A stretch of 64,000 nt of DNA from Mycobacterium sp. OTB74. GTDB lineage: Bacteria; Actinomycetota; Actinomycetes; Mycobacteriales; Mycobacteriaceae. The position numbers were made by a program, and so were the translations under genes. This document shows, piece by piece, positions 1 to 8,351 of the stretch (position 1 is its first letter; every line of letters starts with the position of its first letter). The DNA lies in NCBI RefSeq assembly GCF_029892685.1, contig NZ_JARXVD010000024.1:23534-87533 (forward strand), written 5' to 3'. The notes beneath the pieces are model-generated. The model did no database searches and was not told the DNA's origin. It was given only the letters and a program-made list of their open reading frames with translations.

Positions 1-384
1 GGGCCGGCCGGCGATCCGGCCCCGCCGGCAGCGGCGGCTAATCCCGCTCTACCGGCGGCAGCGGCCGGTCGGGCACCGCAAGCAACTCTGCCCTCGGCGA
101 CCGACGCAAGGGCCAATGCCTCGACCCCGGTCGGGGTGCCACACCTGCTCAGCCCCGACAACCTGCCGCCATACACGACGACCAGTTCGGACGGCTCTCA
201 AGATCAGGACCGGCTGTCGTATCTGCGTGACGTATGGCACGCGATCCAGAGCCACGAAGTCAGTCCGAGCCAGGCATTGGTGCTACTGGCTCAGCGGCCG
301 ATGGATCCCGGCGCCGCACCGCCGCCAGGACTACCAGCCGGTCCGCAGGCACCGCCACCGGTCTCCGCCCCGCCCGTCGGCTAG
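1..384 (+). CDS. Pro/Ala-rich exported protein, C-terminal 127 residues (5' end outside window)
   Basis: The reading frame is open from the first base to the TAG/TAA region at 384, so only the C-terminal part is present; any signal peptide would lie upstream. The visible part is rich in Pro, Ala and Gly, with one more structured stretch near the end reading SYLRDVWHAIQSHEVSP. A very similar stretch, GYLRDLWHTFRSGNP, sits in another Pro-rich exported protein at 39055-39675, so the two are probably paralogues of a secreted mycobacterial family built as low-complexity linker plus a short YLRD[VL]WH helix. Function unknown. A strong hairpin (416-463) follows, shared with the converging gene. Confidence 0.7.
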   Translation, partial: GPAGDPAPPAAAANPALPAAAAGRAPQATLPSATDARANASTPVGVPHLLSPDNLPPYTTTSSDGSQDQDRLSYLRDVWHAIQSHEVSPSQALVLLAQRPMDPGAAPPPGLPAGPQAPPPVSAPPVG

Positions 385-415
385 CTGGACGCCGCGTCGA
401 TAGGCGGTACCGAGG

Positions 416-463
416 TCGACGAAATGGCGGCGAGAACCCTCGCGGCTAGCGCCATTTCGTCGA
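416..463. terminator. Bidirectional hairpin terminator between converging genes
   Basis: Perfect 14-bp inverted repeat TCGACGAAATGGCG (416-429) / CGCCATTTCGTCGA (450-463), enclosing a second small hairpin GCGAG-AACC-CTCGC (430-443). It lies in the 98-bp gap between the stop codons of two converging genes, the expected place for a shared terminator. No long T tract follows, as is common in mycobacteria. Confidence 0.75.
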
Positions 464-482
464 TCTGGACGGCGCCACGAGA

Positions 483-1616
483 CTATTCGGCGGCGGCCTC
501 ATTGAGTTCGTTCAGCCTTCCACTGGCCTCGAGGTACTCCTGCACCCAGCGCTCGATTACGGCTGAGGTCTTCTCGACCTTGGTGAACTGCCCGACGACC
601 TGGCCGACCGGGTTGAACGCCACGTCGACGCTCTCGTTGGGGTACTTGTGCGTCGCGGCGACGGCCATGCCGGACACCATGTACTGCAACGGCATTCCCA
701 GCGGCTTCGGGTTCTCCGGCTTCTCCCAGGCCTCGGTCCAATCGTTGCGCAGCATGCGGGCCGGCTTGCCGGTGAACGAGCGGCTGCGCACGGTGTCCTT
801 GCTGGTGGCCTTCGCGTAGGCCGCGTGCTGCTGCTCGGTGTGCTCGCTCTCCTCGACCATCACCCACTGCGAACCGGTCCAGGCGCCCTGCGCGCCGAGC
901 GCCAGCGCCGCGGCGATCTGCTGGCCGCTGCCGATACCGCCGGCGGCCAGCACCGGAATGGGCGCAACCTCCTTGACGACCTGCGGCCACAGCACAATTG
1001 AACCGATCTCGCCGCTGTGCCCGCCGGCCTCGCCGCCCTGGGCGATGATGATGTCGACACCGGCGTCGGCGTGCTTGCGGGCCTGTGAGGGCGAGCCGCA
1101 CAGCGCCGCCACCTTGCGGCCCTCTTCGTGGATGTGCTTGATCATGTCGGCCGGGGGAGTGCCCAGCGCGTTGGCGATCAGGGTCATCTTGGGGTGCTTC
1201 AGCGCAATCTCGACCTGTGGGGTGGCGGTCGCCTCGGTCCAGCCCAACAGCTGCAGCGCGTCGTCGTCACTGTGGTCGACCGGAACGCCGTGGTCGGCGA
1301 GGATCTTCTTGGCGAACGCCAGGTGCTCCTCCGGCACCAGCGCGTTGAGCTGCTTCTTGAGTACCTCAGGATCGAGGTCAACCTGGTCCATGCCCTCGTA
1401 CTTGTTCGGGATGACGATGTCGACGCCGTACGGGTGATCGCCGATGTGCTCGTCGATCCAATTCAATTCGATCTCGAGTTGTTCCGGGCTGAATCCGACC
1501 GCGCCCAGCACGCCGAACCCGCCGGCCTTGCTGACCGCGACCACCACGTCGCGGCAGTGGGTGAAGGCGAAGATCGGATATTCGATCCCCAGTTGGTCGC
1601 AAAGTGCGGTGCGCAT
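483..1616 (-). CDS. Nitronate monooxygenase-like flavoprotein (Rv1894c/Rv1533 type)
   Basis: A 377-residue FMN-binding TIM-barrel enzyme of the nitronate monooxygenase / 2-nitropropane dioxygenase superfamily. Features seen: N-terminal RTALCDQLGIEYPIF, SKAGGFGVLGA, the central GVDIIIAQGGEAGGHSG phosphate-binding region and VLAAGGIGSGQQIAAAL near residue 250. The mycobacterial members carry THCRDVV in place of the usual APM start and may be flavin reductases rather than true nitronate oxidases. ATG at 1616 is chosen over the upstream ATG because CAAGGAG lies 6-7 nt before it and the upstream extension looks non-coding. A KstR-type operator sits 40 bp upstream, so it is probably derepressed by cholesterol-derived acyl-CoAs. 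From memory, M. tuberculosis Rv1894c is of this type and listed in the KstR regulon. Confidence 0.82.
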   Translation of the reverse strand: MRTALCDQLGIEYPIFAFTHCRDVVVAVSKAGGFGVLGAVGFSPEQLEIELNWIDEHIGDHPYGVDIVIPNKYEGMDQVDLDPEVLKKQLNALVPEEHLAFAKKILADHGVPVDHSDDDALQLLGWTEATATPQVEIALKHPKMTLIANALGTPPADMIKHIHEEGRKVAALCGSPSQARKHADAGVDIIIAQGGEAGGHSGEIGSIVLWPQVVKEVAPIPVLAAGGIGSGQQIAAALALGAQGAWTGSQWVMVEESEHTEQQHAAYAKATSKDTVRSRSFTGKPARMLRNDWTEAWEKPENPKPLGMPLQYMVSGMAVAATHKYPNESVDVAFNPVGQVVGQFTKVEKTSAVIERWVQEYLEASGRLNELNEAAAE

Positions 1617-1655
1617 GCGAAGCTCCTTGAGTCTGCTACGTGACGAAGATTGAAC

Positions 1656-1669
1656 TGAAACGTGTTCTA
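1656..1669. promoter_or_regulatory. KstR-type operator
   Basis: TGAAACGTGTTCTA matches the published KstR consensus TnnAACnnGTTnnA at every fixed base, and the wider sequence ACTGAAACGTGTTCTAGTT is nearly palindromic. It lies 40 bp before the nitronate monooxygenase-like gene (minus) and about 130 bp before the plus-strand gene at 1798. Confidence 0.8.
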
Positions 1670-1797
1670 GTTTTCTACCGCGTGGCGGACTGTCACGCAA
1701 TGGGACACGGCATCGGTTAATGACATTCAGCGAGAATGCCATTACCGTTTTTGTGAATAGCCTTAGCACCACCGTTTGTTCCGGCGAAGGGCGAATC

Positions 1798-2448
1798 GTG
1801 ACTCAATGGCTTGACCACTCGCTCGTGCTGGCTGCCGACTATCGGGTGCCCAACCCCGCCAACGTCGCGCCGGTGTTGGAGCGCAGTGAAGGCGCCCTGG
1901 CCGATCTGGGCGCACACCACGTCGTGGTCTACACCTCCACCACTGACCCTGAGCGCGTGCTGGTGATCATGGCCATGAATGCCCGCGAACCGGTGCTGGA
2001 GGTCATGCGGTCGCGGGTCTTCTTCGACTGGTTCGACGCGGTGGGCATCGAGGACATTCCGGCGGTTTTCGCCGGCGAACTCGTAGAGCGACTGACCTTC
2101 GAACCCGACGTCGTATCGGAGGCGCCGCAGGCGGTGGCTGTGGTGATCACCCCGGTCGATGATGTCGCGACGCTGGTGAGCCACATCAACAGTTCCGATT
2201 TCCGAGCCGCCGGCATCCGCAGGATGTTGATCTTCAGTGCGTTCGACAATCCGAATGAGGTCATGCTGCTGTTCGGGCTGCGTGATGAGAACGGCGCCGC
2301 TACCTGGCTGGCCCACTCGGACGCGACCGCGGCCTGGTTGGACGAGGCCGGCATCGGTGCCTACCCGCCACTGTTCGTCGGAAGATACCGGCATCTGATG
2401 CGCGTTGCCGGAGACGTCAGTGAGGGCGACGGGAAAGCTACGCCCTGA
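1798..2448 (+). CDS. Hypothetical protein with duplicated ferredoxin-like (stress barrel-like) halves
   Basis: About 216 residues, not recognised. Two halves look related: each has a segment of the form VVYTSTTDPERVLVIMAMN or MLIFSAFDNPNEVMLLFGL followed by a helix ending FFDWFDAVGIEDIP or TAAWLDEAGIGAYPP, so this may be a duplicated dimeric alpha/beta-barrel-like domain. GTG at 1798 is preferred (GAAGGG 6 nt upstream); the extension from the ATG at 1720 has poor GC at third positions. Its last bases overlap the ATG of the next gene (TGATG), so the two are translationally coupled. It diverges from a gene with a KstR box, so it may share that control. Confidence 0.65.
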   Translation: MTQWLDHSLVLAADYRVPNPANVAPVLERSEGALADLGAHHVVVYTSTTDPERVLVIMAMNAREPVLEVMRSRVFFDWFDAVGIEDIPAVFAGELVERLTFEPDVVSEAPQAVAVVITPVDDVATLVSHINSSDFRAAGIRRMLIFSAFDNPNEVMLLFGLRDENGAATWLAHSDATAAWLDEAGIGAYPPLFVGRYRHLMRVAGDVSEGDGKATP

Positions 2449-2627
2449 TGTTCGTCTGCCTGTGTTGCGGCGTGACCAACAAGGAAGTCGCTGAAGCAGT
2501 GGCGGCCGGAGCCACGACCACGCGTGACGTGGCGAAGGCGTGCGGCGCCGGCTCCGATTGCGCGCGCTGCCGGCGCACGGTGCGTGCGATCATCTCCGCC
2601 CAGACACAAAGCGCCTCAACGACGTAA
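2448..2627 (+). CDS. bfd: Bacterioferritin-associated ferredoxin-like [2Fe-2S] protein
   Basis: A 59-residue protein beginning MFVCLCCGVTNKEV with a second motif GSDCARCRRTV. The four cluster ligands fall at Cys4, Cys6, Cys38 and Cys41, exactly the spacing of E. coli Bfd (C4-x-C6 ... C38-x2-C41). In that family the protein passes electrons to bacterioferritin to release stored iron. The ATG overlaps the stop of the preceding gene (TGATG), so it is coupled to it. No bacterioferritin gene is in the window, so its partner is elsewhere or it serves another redox enzyme. Its 3' end overlaps the converging HAD gene by 38 bp. It is short enough to be missed by automated calling. Confidence 0.82.
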   Translation: MFVCLCCGVTNKEVAEAVAAGATTTRDVAKACGAGSDCARCRRTVRAIISAQTQSASTT

Positions 2628-3363
2628 CCGGCCCCGGTGGGCCGGTCTCGGCGCGCATGATCGGCCAGCCCCGGCGGTCTGCCTCTGCGGCCAGTGCCGG
2701 GCGCGGGTTCACGGGAATCGGGTGTCCTACCGCTCGCATCAGCGGCAGGTCCTCGTCGCCGTCGGCGTAGAAGTAGCTCTGGTGTAGGTCAATGCCATTG
2801 GCGGTGCTGAATTCCTGCACCGCGACAGCCTTGCGGGTACCCCAGACGATCGGCCGGATGATGTCGCCGGTTAGCACGCCGTCGGAATCGACGGCGAAGT
2901 GGTTGCAGATGACGTGTTCGATGTCCAAGGCCCGGGCGAGCGGCATGACATGCATGGTCAAAGCCGACGAGCTGAGTACCACCGTGTGGCCAGAACGCTG
3001 GTGCGATCGAACCACCTCACGCATGGCCGGGAATATCCGGGCCTCGATGTGGCTGGTGAACAGCTGCTCGCCGAGCGCCTCTTGCTCATCCAGAATTTCC
3101 CCGCGCATATAACCCGCCGCGCGGATCAGCAGTCGTTCGAATTCCATGCGCCCCAACCGGTATCGCACGGTGGCTTCCAGGATGCCGGTCAGTTCACCGA
3201 ACGCGGCCTGGCGGCTGCGGAACCGATGGCCGGCGTGCGCAGTAGCGATGAAGCCGGACACCAAAGTGCCGTCGACGTCGAAAAACGCCCCGATCGGCTG
3301 AGCCTGTACATCGTCGTCGCGGGTGCCGGTCCCCCCGACCGATTCGGTATCCGGCGCAGACAT
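2590..3363 (-). CDS. HAD-superfamily hydrolase, subfamily IB (PSPase-like)
   Basis: 257 residues with all four HAD motifs: I, FFDVDGTLV (Asp nucleophile and acid); II, VVLSSSAL; III, the Lys in GTRKAV; IV, YADGDEDLPLM. The alpha-helical cap between motifs I and II (EATVRYRLGRMEFERLL region) is typical of the IB group, which includes SerB and the phosphatase domains fused to mycobacterial acyltransferases. The substrate cannot be predicted. ATG at 3363 is chosen; an ATG 36 nt upstream is possible and neither has a clear ribosome site. It converges on, and overlaps by 38 bp, the Bfd-like gene. Confidence 0.8.
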   Translation of the reverse strand: MSAPDTESVGGTGTRDDDVQAQPIGAFFDVDGTLVSGFIATAHAGHRFRSRQAAFGELTGILEATVRYRLGRMEFERLLIRAAGYMRGEILDEQEALGEQLFTSHIEARIFPAMREVVRSHQRSGHTVVLSSSALTMHVMPLARALDIEHVICNHFAVDSDGVLTGDIIRPIVWGTRKAVAVQEFSTANGIDLHQSYFYADGDEDLPLMRAVGHPIPVNPRPALAAEADRRGWPIMRAETGPPGPVTSLRRFVSGRR

Positions 3364-3404
3364 GGTGACCAGTATGCCGGGACCGCTCAGGCCCGGCATC
3401 CGGA

Positions 3405-4481
3405 CTATGCCGGCCGGACTACGCCTTTGCCGGTGACCAGGGGCAGATCGAGCGTGGTGCGAATGCCGGCGGGCGCATCGATGACGGCGGGAATCGCGTT
3501 GACGATCCGGCCGGCGGCGGCCAGGATCGCTGCATAGTTGTGGTCGCCGTTGCGGCTGGTCGGGCAGATGTCGACGGTGTAGGACGGCTCGCCGGTGATC
3601 TCCACCCGGTAGGAACCGCCGTCTTGGGCCGGCTGTGCCCAGTCGGGACGCAGATCGCCGCGCAGCCGGGTGATGTGCTCGACGACGATGACCGGCTCCC
3701 CGCCGACCAGCCCTTCGATCTGGAACCGCAGCGCTGCCACCGTGCCCTTGGCGATGTGCCCGGCCGCGATGTCGAAGTCCTCCGGCGCCGGTTCCTGTTC
3801 GACCGAGTCACGGATCTGGTCTACCTCGACACCGAGCGCGGCCGCCATCTGTCGGATGGCGGTGCCCCACGCGATGCTCAGGATGCCGGGCTGGAACAAG
3901 ATGGGAAAGTCGCCGAGCTGGTTGCCGAAGCCCATCACGTCGAACATCACCGTCGCGCCGTCATAGGTGGCGTAGTCGGCGATCTCCATCATCCGCACCT
4001 GCTGGATGCTCTGGCAGGTGCCGGCCAGAGCCATCGGCAGCAGGTCGGTGGCAAAACCGGGGTCGACGCCGGTGATGAAGATTGACGAATTACCTTCGGT
4101 AGCAGCATCTTCCACGCGCGCGATGTACTTATCGGGCACCACCTGCCAGGGGTATTGCAGAACTCCCGGCGCCGAGCCAACAACGTTGATCCCGGCCGAC
4201 AGGATGCGGCGCATGTCGGCCATGGCCTCGGGCAGCCGGGTGTCGCCCATGGCGCAGTAGACCACGCAGTCAGGTCGGGCCGCCAGCAACAGATCCAGGT
4301 CCGAGATAGCCGTGATGCCGGTCTGCACAGGCAGCCCGGCCAACTCGCCGGCGTCCTTGCCGACCTTGGCCTCGGTAGACACCCACACGCCGGTCAAGTC
4401 GAAGCGGTCGTCCTCGATCAGCTGGCGCAGCGCCAGCGCGCCGCAGTTACCGGTACCGATCAGTGCGACGCGGATGGCCAT
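3405..4481 (-). CDS. NAD(P)-dependent dihydrodipicolinate reductase-like dehydrogenase
   Basis: 358 residues with an N-terminal Rossmann fold (IRVALIGTGNCGALALRQL) and the DapB-N-like domain found in 2,4-diaminopentanoate dehydrogenases and similar amine dehydrogenases; a second domain begins near residue 140 (FITGVDPGFATDLLPMAL). True DapB is shorter (about 245 aa), so this is not the lysine enzyme. ATG at 4481 has CAAGGAG 8 nt upstream. It diverges from the SDR at 4598 and shares a 116-bp promoter gap holding a KstR-type box at 4551, so a role in sterol or related catabolism is inferred from regulation, not from sequence. Confidence 0.72.
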   Translation of the reverse strand: MAIRVALIGTGNCGALALRQLIEDDRFDLTGVWVSTEAKVGKDAGELAGLPVQTGITAISDLDLLLAARPDCVVYCAMGDTRLPEAMADMRRILSAGINVVGSAPGVLQYPWQVVPDKYIARVEDAATEGNSSIFITGVDPGFATDLLPMALAGTCQSIQQVRMMEIADYATYDGATVMFDVMGFGNQLGDFPILFQPGILSIAWGTAIRQMAAALGVEVDQIRDSVEQEPAPEDFDIAAGHIAKGTVAALRFQIEGLVGGEPVIVVEHITRLRGDLRPDWAQPAQDGGSYRVEITGEPSYTVDICPTSRNGDHNYAAILAAAGRIVNAIPAVIDAPAGIRTTLDLPLVTGKGVVRPA

Positions 4482-4550
4482 GGGTCTCCTTGAGAAACGT
4501 TGGGAAACGGTGTTACCGACCCGCCGAGTATGAACCTTCGAAGTCAAAAT

Positions 4551-4564
4551 TGAAACAGGTTCTA
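4551..4564. promoter_or_regulatory. KstR-type operator
   Basis: TGAAACAGGTTCTA fits TnnAACnnGTTnnA at all fixed positions. It is placed between two divergent genes, 70 bp from the reductase-like start (4481) and 34 bp from the SDR start (4598), where one dimer could control both. It is very similar to the box at 1656-1669. Confidence 0.78.
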
Positions 4565-4597
4565 ATTCGATATTGGGGTGCGGTAGCCTCTCCGAAC

Positions 4598-5335
4598 ATG
4601 GGACGCGTGGACGGAAAAGTTGCACTGATCAGCGGCGGCGCACGGGGTATGGGTGCGGCGCATGCTCGGATGTTGGTCGCTGAGGGCGCCAAAGTTGTAA
4701 TCGGCGACATCCTCGATGACGAAGGCTCGGCATTGGCCGCCGAACTCGGTGATGCGGCACGCTATGTGCACCTCGATGTCACCGATGCCGACCAGTGGAC
4801 GGCCGCGGTCAGCACCGCAACCGAGCAGTTCGGTCTGCTCAATGTCCTGGTCAACAACGCCGGCATCGTGGCGCTGGGCAAGATCGGCCAATTCGATATG
4901 GCCAAGTGGCAGAAGGTTATTGACGTCAACCTCACAGGAACCTTCCTGGGTATGCAGGCCGTAGTGGAGTCGATGAAGGCCGCCGGCGGTGGCTCGATCA
5001 TCAACGTTTCGTCCATCGAGGGTCTGCGCGGCGCGCCGCTGGTGCACCCGTACGTCGCCTCCAAGTGGGCGGTGCGTGGGCTGGCCAAATCGGCGGCCAT
5101 CGAGCTCGGCAAGGAAAACATCCGGGTCAACTCTCTTCACCCCGGGTTCATCCGCACGCCAATGACCAAACATTTTCCCGACGACATGGTCACCGCGCCG
5201 CTCGGCCGCCCCGGTCAATCCGATGAAGTTGCGACATTTGTGGTCTTCCTGGCCAGTGACGAATCGTCGTTTGCTACCGGCAGTGAATTCGTCGTGGACG
5301 GCGGTCTGGTGACCGACGTGCCACACAAGTTCTGA
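4598..5335 (+). CDS. Short-chain dehydrogenase, 3-alpha/20-beta-hydroxysteroid dehydrogenase type (FabG3-like)
   Basis: 245-residue classical SDR: cofactor motif GGARGMGA, the acidic GDILDDEG that favours NAD, NNAG, catalytic Ser in INVSS, and YVASK. It closely resembles mycobacterial FabG3 (Rv2002), a 20-beta-hydroxysteroid dehydrogenase (shared blocks KVALISGGARGMGA, AARYVHLDVT, SIINVSSIEGL, FVVDGG). With a KstR-type box just upstream, oxidation or reduction of a steroid hydroxyl/keto group is a reasonable inference. Start is the ATG 34 bp after the operator; an in-frame upstream ATG would run through the operator and is unlikely. Confidence 0.85.
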   Translation: MGRVDGKVALISGGARGMGAAHARMLVAEGAKVVIGDILDDEGSALAAELGDAARYVHLDVTDADQWTAAVSTATEQFGLLNVLVNNAGIVALGKIGQFDMAKWQKVIDVNLTGTFLGMQAVVESMKAAGGGSIINVSSIEGLRGAPLVHPYVASKWAVRGLAKSAAIELGKENIRVNSLHPGFIRTPMTKHFPDDMVTAPLGRPGQSDEVATFVVFLASDESSFATGSEFVVDGGLVTDVPHKF

Positions 5336-5462
5336 GCTCTACGGTTCTGTCCCTCCGGGTTTGGTCGGGCACAATGAGATGCCCCCATACCGCGCTTTCT
5401 CGAGTTGAAGCGCCGCCAGATCCGGAGGGAGCAGGGCTATCTCAACCGAGAAACGACGCGGG

Positions 5463-8324
5463 TTGGTGCTGGGCACCGTTATTGCCCTAGTGCTGTTGTT
5501 CGCGTGCATCGGTGACCTGCCCCGGTTGCTTGCGCCGCAGAGCGAAGCTGCGCAGGTTTCGCTTTCCGACGGCTGGCAGCTGGCGTCGGCGGAGGACATC
5601 GCAGCCACCGGATCGCAGATCAGCCGAGGTGGGTTCGCCGGTGCGGGCTGGCACACCGTGCGGCACATGCCGGCCACGGTTCTGCAGGCCCTGCAGGACG
5701 ACGGCACCTACCCGGACCTGTATTTCGGTGACAACCTGGTGACCAAGGTGCCGCCGGATCTGTACAAGCAGGACTGGTGGTACCGGACGAGTTTCGTTGC
5801 GCCGGCGGGGCATTCCACGTATCGGCTGGATTTCCCGGGCATCAACTATCGGGCCGAAATCTGGCTCAACGGTCACCAGGTCGCGGGCAACGAGCAGGTC
5901 GCAGGCATGTACGTCGACCACGACCTGGACGTGTCGCGGTGGGTCGACCGGGGCCACGCCAACACCCTCGCGGTGAAGATCACCCCGGAGCGGGCGCTGC
6001 AGGACATCGACGGCGTCGAACTCGCGGACAGCTGGTTCGACTGGATCAACTGGAACTACCTGGGCTACCAGGGGCCCGGTAAGAACCCGGCCAACGGCAA
6101 TTCGTTCGTGCCGGACCGCAACGCCGGCATCCTCAAACCGGTCGTCTTGAAGATGTCCGGAGACGTCGCGATCACCGGCGCCGCGGTGGACTCCGAACTG
6201 CCGCTGCCGCGGACCGACAGCGCCCGGCTGACCATCCGGACCGGGGTGAGCAACCATTCCGGCAAACCGGTGGCCGGCGTCGTGCACGCCTCGATCACCC
6301 GGTCGGGGAAGCAGACCGTCGAAGTCGAGCGACCGGTCACCCTCAAGAGCGGGGAGAATCGCGATATCACGTTCAGCCCCAAAGATTTTGAGGAGCTGAG
6401 GGTCAACCACCCGGACCTGTGGTGGCCGTACAACATGGGCAAGCCGGAGCTGTACGACCTCACCATCGAGTTCCGCCAGCTCGGTCAGGCCACCGACCAG
6501 CTCCACCAGAAATTCGGCATCCGCAGCATCGAGCAGGGTCGGGACGGTAACGATCAATTCCCGCAACTGGGCACCGGCGGCAATTTCTACCTGAAGGTCA
6601 ACGGCCGCGACATGCTGATCCGCGGTGCTACCTACACACCGGATCTGCTGTACCGCGATGACCCGGATCGTGAGAACGCGATCCTGCACTACGTCAAAGA
6701 CCTCGGATTGAACATGATCCGGATGGAATCGAAGATTCCCGGCGAGCGTTTCGCCGCGCGCGCCGACGAGCTGGGCATCCCGCTGATGGTCGGGTGGATG
6801 TGCTGTAACCAGTGGGAGAAATGGCCCCAGTGGAGCGACGAGGATCAGCGGATCGCACAGGAGAGTCTGCGGTCGCAGATCCTGATGCTTCGCTCGCACG
6901 CGTCAGCGTTCATCTGGGCCAACGCCAGTGACGGGCACCCGCCGGCGGACATCCTGGCTGAGTACCACCGCATCTTGAAAGACCTGCACTGGCCCAACGC
7001 GATCGTCGACACCGTCTCGTCGTACGCCACCGACGGTGCGGGGGATCGGATCTGGGACGGCATCCAGATGGCCGGCCCGTACACCTGGCGGCCGCCGACG
7101 TACTGGTTCAGCGGCAGATACGCGGCCGCTCGCGGCGCATCCGCCGAGCAGGGCGACAACGAACACATCCCGCCTTTCGCCACCCTGCGCAAGTTCATCC
7201 CGCCGGACAAGTTGTGGCCCATCGACGATGCCTGGTATTTCCACGCCGGGTCCAATCCGGGCAACGCGGCGCTGGCCAGCACCCGGAACGCCATCGTGCA
7301 GCGGTACGGATCATCCACGGGTGCAGAGGAATTCGCGCGCAAGGCCCAGCTGGCGCACTACGAGTCGACGCGGGCGCAGTTCGAGTCGTTCGCCGCGCTG
7401 GACCAGAGCGACCGCCGCATGACCATCTACTGGATGCTCAACAGCCACTGGCCGTCGTTCTTCGGCAACATTTTCGATTACTACCTGCGGCCCGGTGGGG
7501 CGTACTACGGCGCCAAGAAGGGTTTGCAGCCGCTGTCGGTGACGTTCGACTCCTATGCCACCGGTGACCACGGCACCGCCAACATCACCATCACCAACCA
7601 GAGTCCGAACAAGCTCACCGGGGCGCGGGCCCGCACCCGCATCTACGACCTGACCGGCAAGGTGCGTGACGACCGCACCAGCGAGGCGTTCAATGCAGAC
7701 CCCGGCACCGCGACCGTCGCGCTGACGCTGCCCCGCGAAGCGCCCGATTCGCGGGTGTTCTTCGTGCGCTGCGAGCTGCTCGACTCTTCGGGTGCCGTGC
7801 TGGCCGATAACAACTACTGGCAGTCGCAACAGAACGACGATGTCGGCGACCCGAAGGCCGACGTTGCGTTCGAACTGCACCAGAGCAGCTGGGCGGACAT
7901 GACCGCACTGAACTCGATGCCAAAAGCAACGCTTGAAGTCACCGCCACGGGATCGGTCGACTCAGACCGGCAGAACGTCGTGGACATCGCGCTGAGCAAT
8001 CCGACGAGGCAGGTGGCGTTCTTCGAGCGGGCAGAACTGGTGCCCGATCCCGATGCCGACGAGATCCTGCCGATCCAGTACAGCGACAACTACGTCACCG
8101 TGTATCCCGGCGAGACGGTGCACGTGAAAGCGGTCGTGCCCACGCCCGGGGTCACCGCGGGCTGGGTACGTGTCGGTGGCTACAACACCGCACCGGTGAC
8201 GGTGCCGGTAGGGCCGGCGCATCCGGCCGGCCCCGCGTCGGTGGGTACGCCCGTGGACGCCGCGAACGCAAAGGTCGCCGATGTCGCGCCCGGCGGCAGG
8301 GGGACAGAGCCCGGTGCGCGATGA
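5463..8324 (+). CDS. Exported GH2-family glycosidase, exo-beta-D-glucosaminidase (CsxA)-like
   Basis: About 953 residues. An N-terminal hydrophobic segment (GTVIALVLLFACIGDL) acts as signal or anchor, then a jelly-roll domain (to about 230), an immunoglobulin-like domain, and a TIM barrel from about 370. CsxA-type landmarks: PDLWWPYNMGKPELY (319-331), acid/base candidate Asp490 in WANASDGHPP, AGPYTWRPPTYW (537-548) and nucleophile candidate Glu562 in GASAEQGDN; Ig-like domains follow. This suggests cleavage of terminal amino sugars or related beta-glycosides outside the membrane. The first standard start is TTG at 5463, but a better ribosome site (GGAGG, 5424-5428) precedes an in-frame ATC at 5439 that would give ISTEKRRGLVLG, so the true start may be non-standard. 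Confidence 0.78.
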   Translation: MVLGTVIALVLLFACIGDLPRLLAPQSEAAQVSLSDGWQLASAEDIAATGSQISRGGFAGAGWHTVRHMPATVLQALQDDGTYPDLYFGDNLVTKVPPDLYKQDWWYRTSFVAPAGHSTYRLDFPGINYRAEIWLNGHQVAGNEQVAGMYVDHDLDVSRWVDRGHANTLAVKITPERALQDIDGVELADSWFDWINWNYLGYQGPGKNPANGNSFVPDRNAGILKPVVLKMSGDVAITGAAVDSELPLPRTDSARLTIRTGVSNHSGKPVAGVVHASITRSGKQTVEVERPVTLKSGENRDITFSPKDFEELRVNHPDLWWPYNMGKPELYDLTIEFRQLGQATDQLHQKFGIRSIEQGRDGNDQFPQLGTGGNFYLKVNGRDMLIRGATYTPDLLYRDDPDRENAILHYVKDLGLNMIRMESKIPGERFAARADELGIPLMVGWMCCNQWEKWPQWSDEDQRIAQESLRSQILMLRSHASAFIWANASDGHPPADILAEYHRILKDLHWPNAIVDTVSSYATDGAGDRIWDGIQMAGPYTWRPPTYWFSGRYAAARGASAEQGDNEHIPPFATLRKFIPPDKLWPIDDAWYFHAGSNPGNAALASTRNAIVQRYGSSTGAEEFARKAQLAHYESTRAQFESFAALDQSDRRMTIYWMLNSHWPSFFGNIFDYYLRPGGAYYGAKKGLQPLSVTFDSYATGDHGTANITITNQSPNKLTGARARTRIYDLTGKVRDDRTSEAFNADPGTATVALTLPREAPDSRVFFVRCELLDSSGAVLADNNYWQSQQNDDVGDPKADVAFELHQSSWADMTALNSMPKATLEVTATGSVDSDRQNVVDIALSNPTRQVAFFERAELVPDPDADEILPIQYSDNYVTVYPGETVHVKAVVPTPGVTAGWVRVGGYNTAPVTVPVGPAHPAGPASVGTPVDAANAKVADVAPGGRGTEPGAR

Positions 8325-8351
8325 TGGTCAGAGAACACGAAGGAGTATCCG

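Noticed and set aside
1720..1797. N-terminal extension of the gene at 1798 to the ATG at 1720
   Set aside because: Low GC at third codon positions over these codons and no ribosome site; the GTG at 1798 is better.
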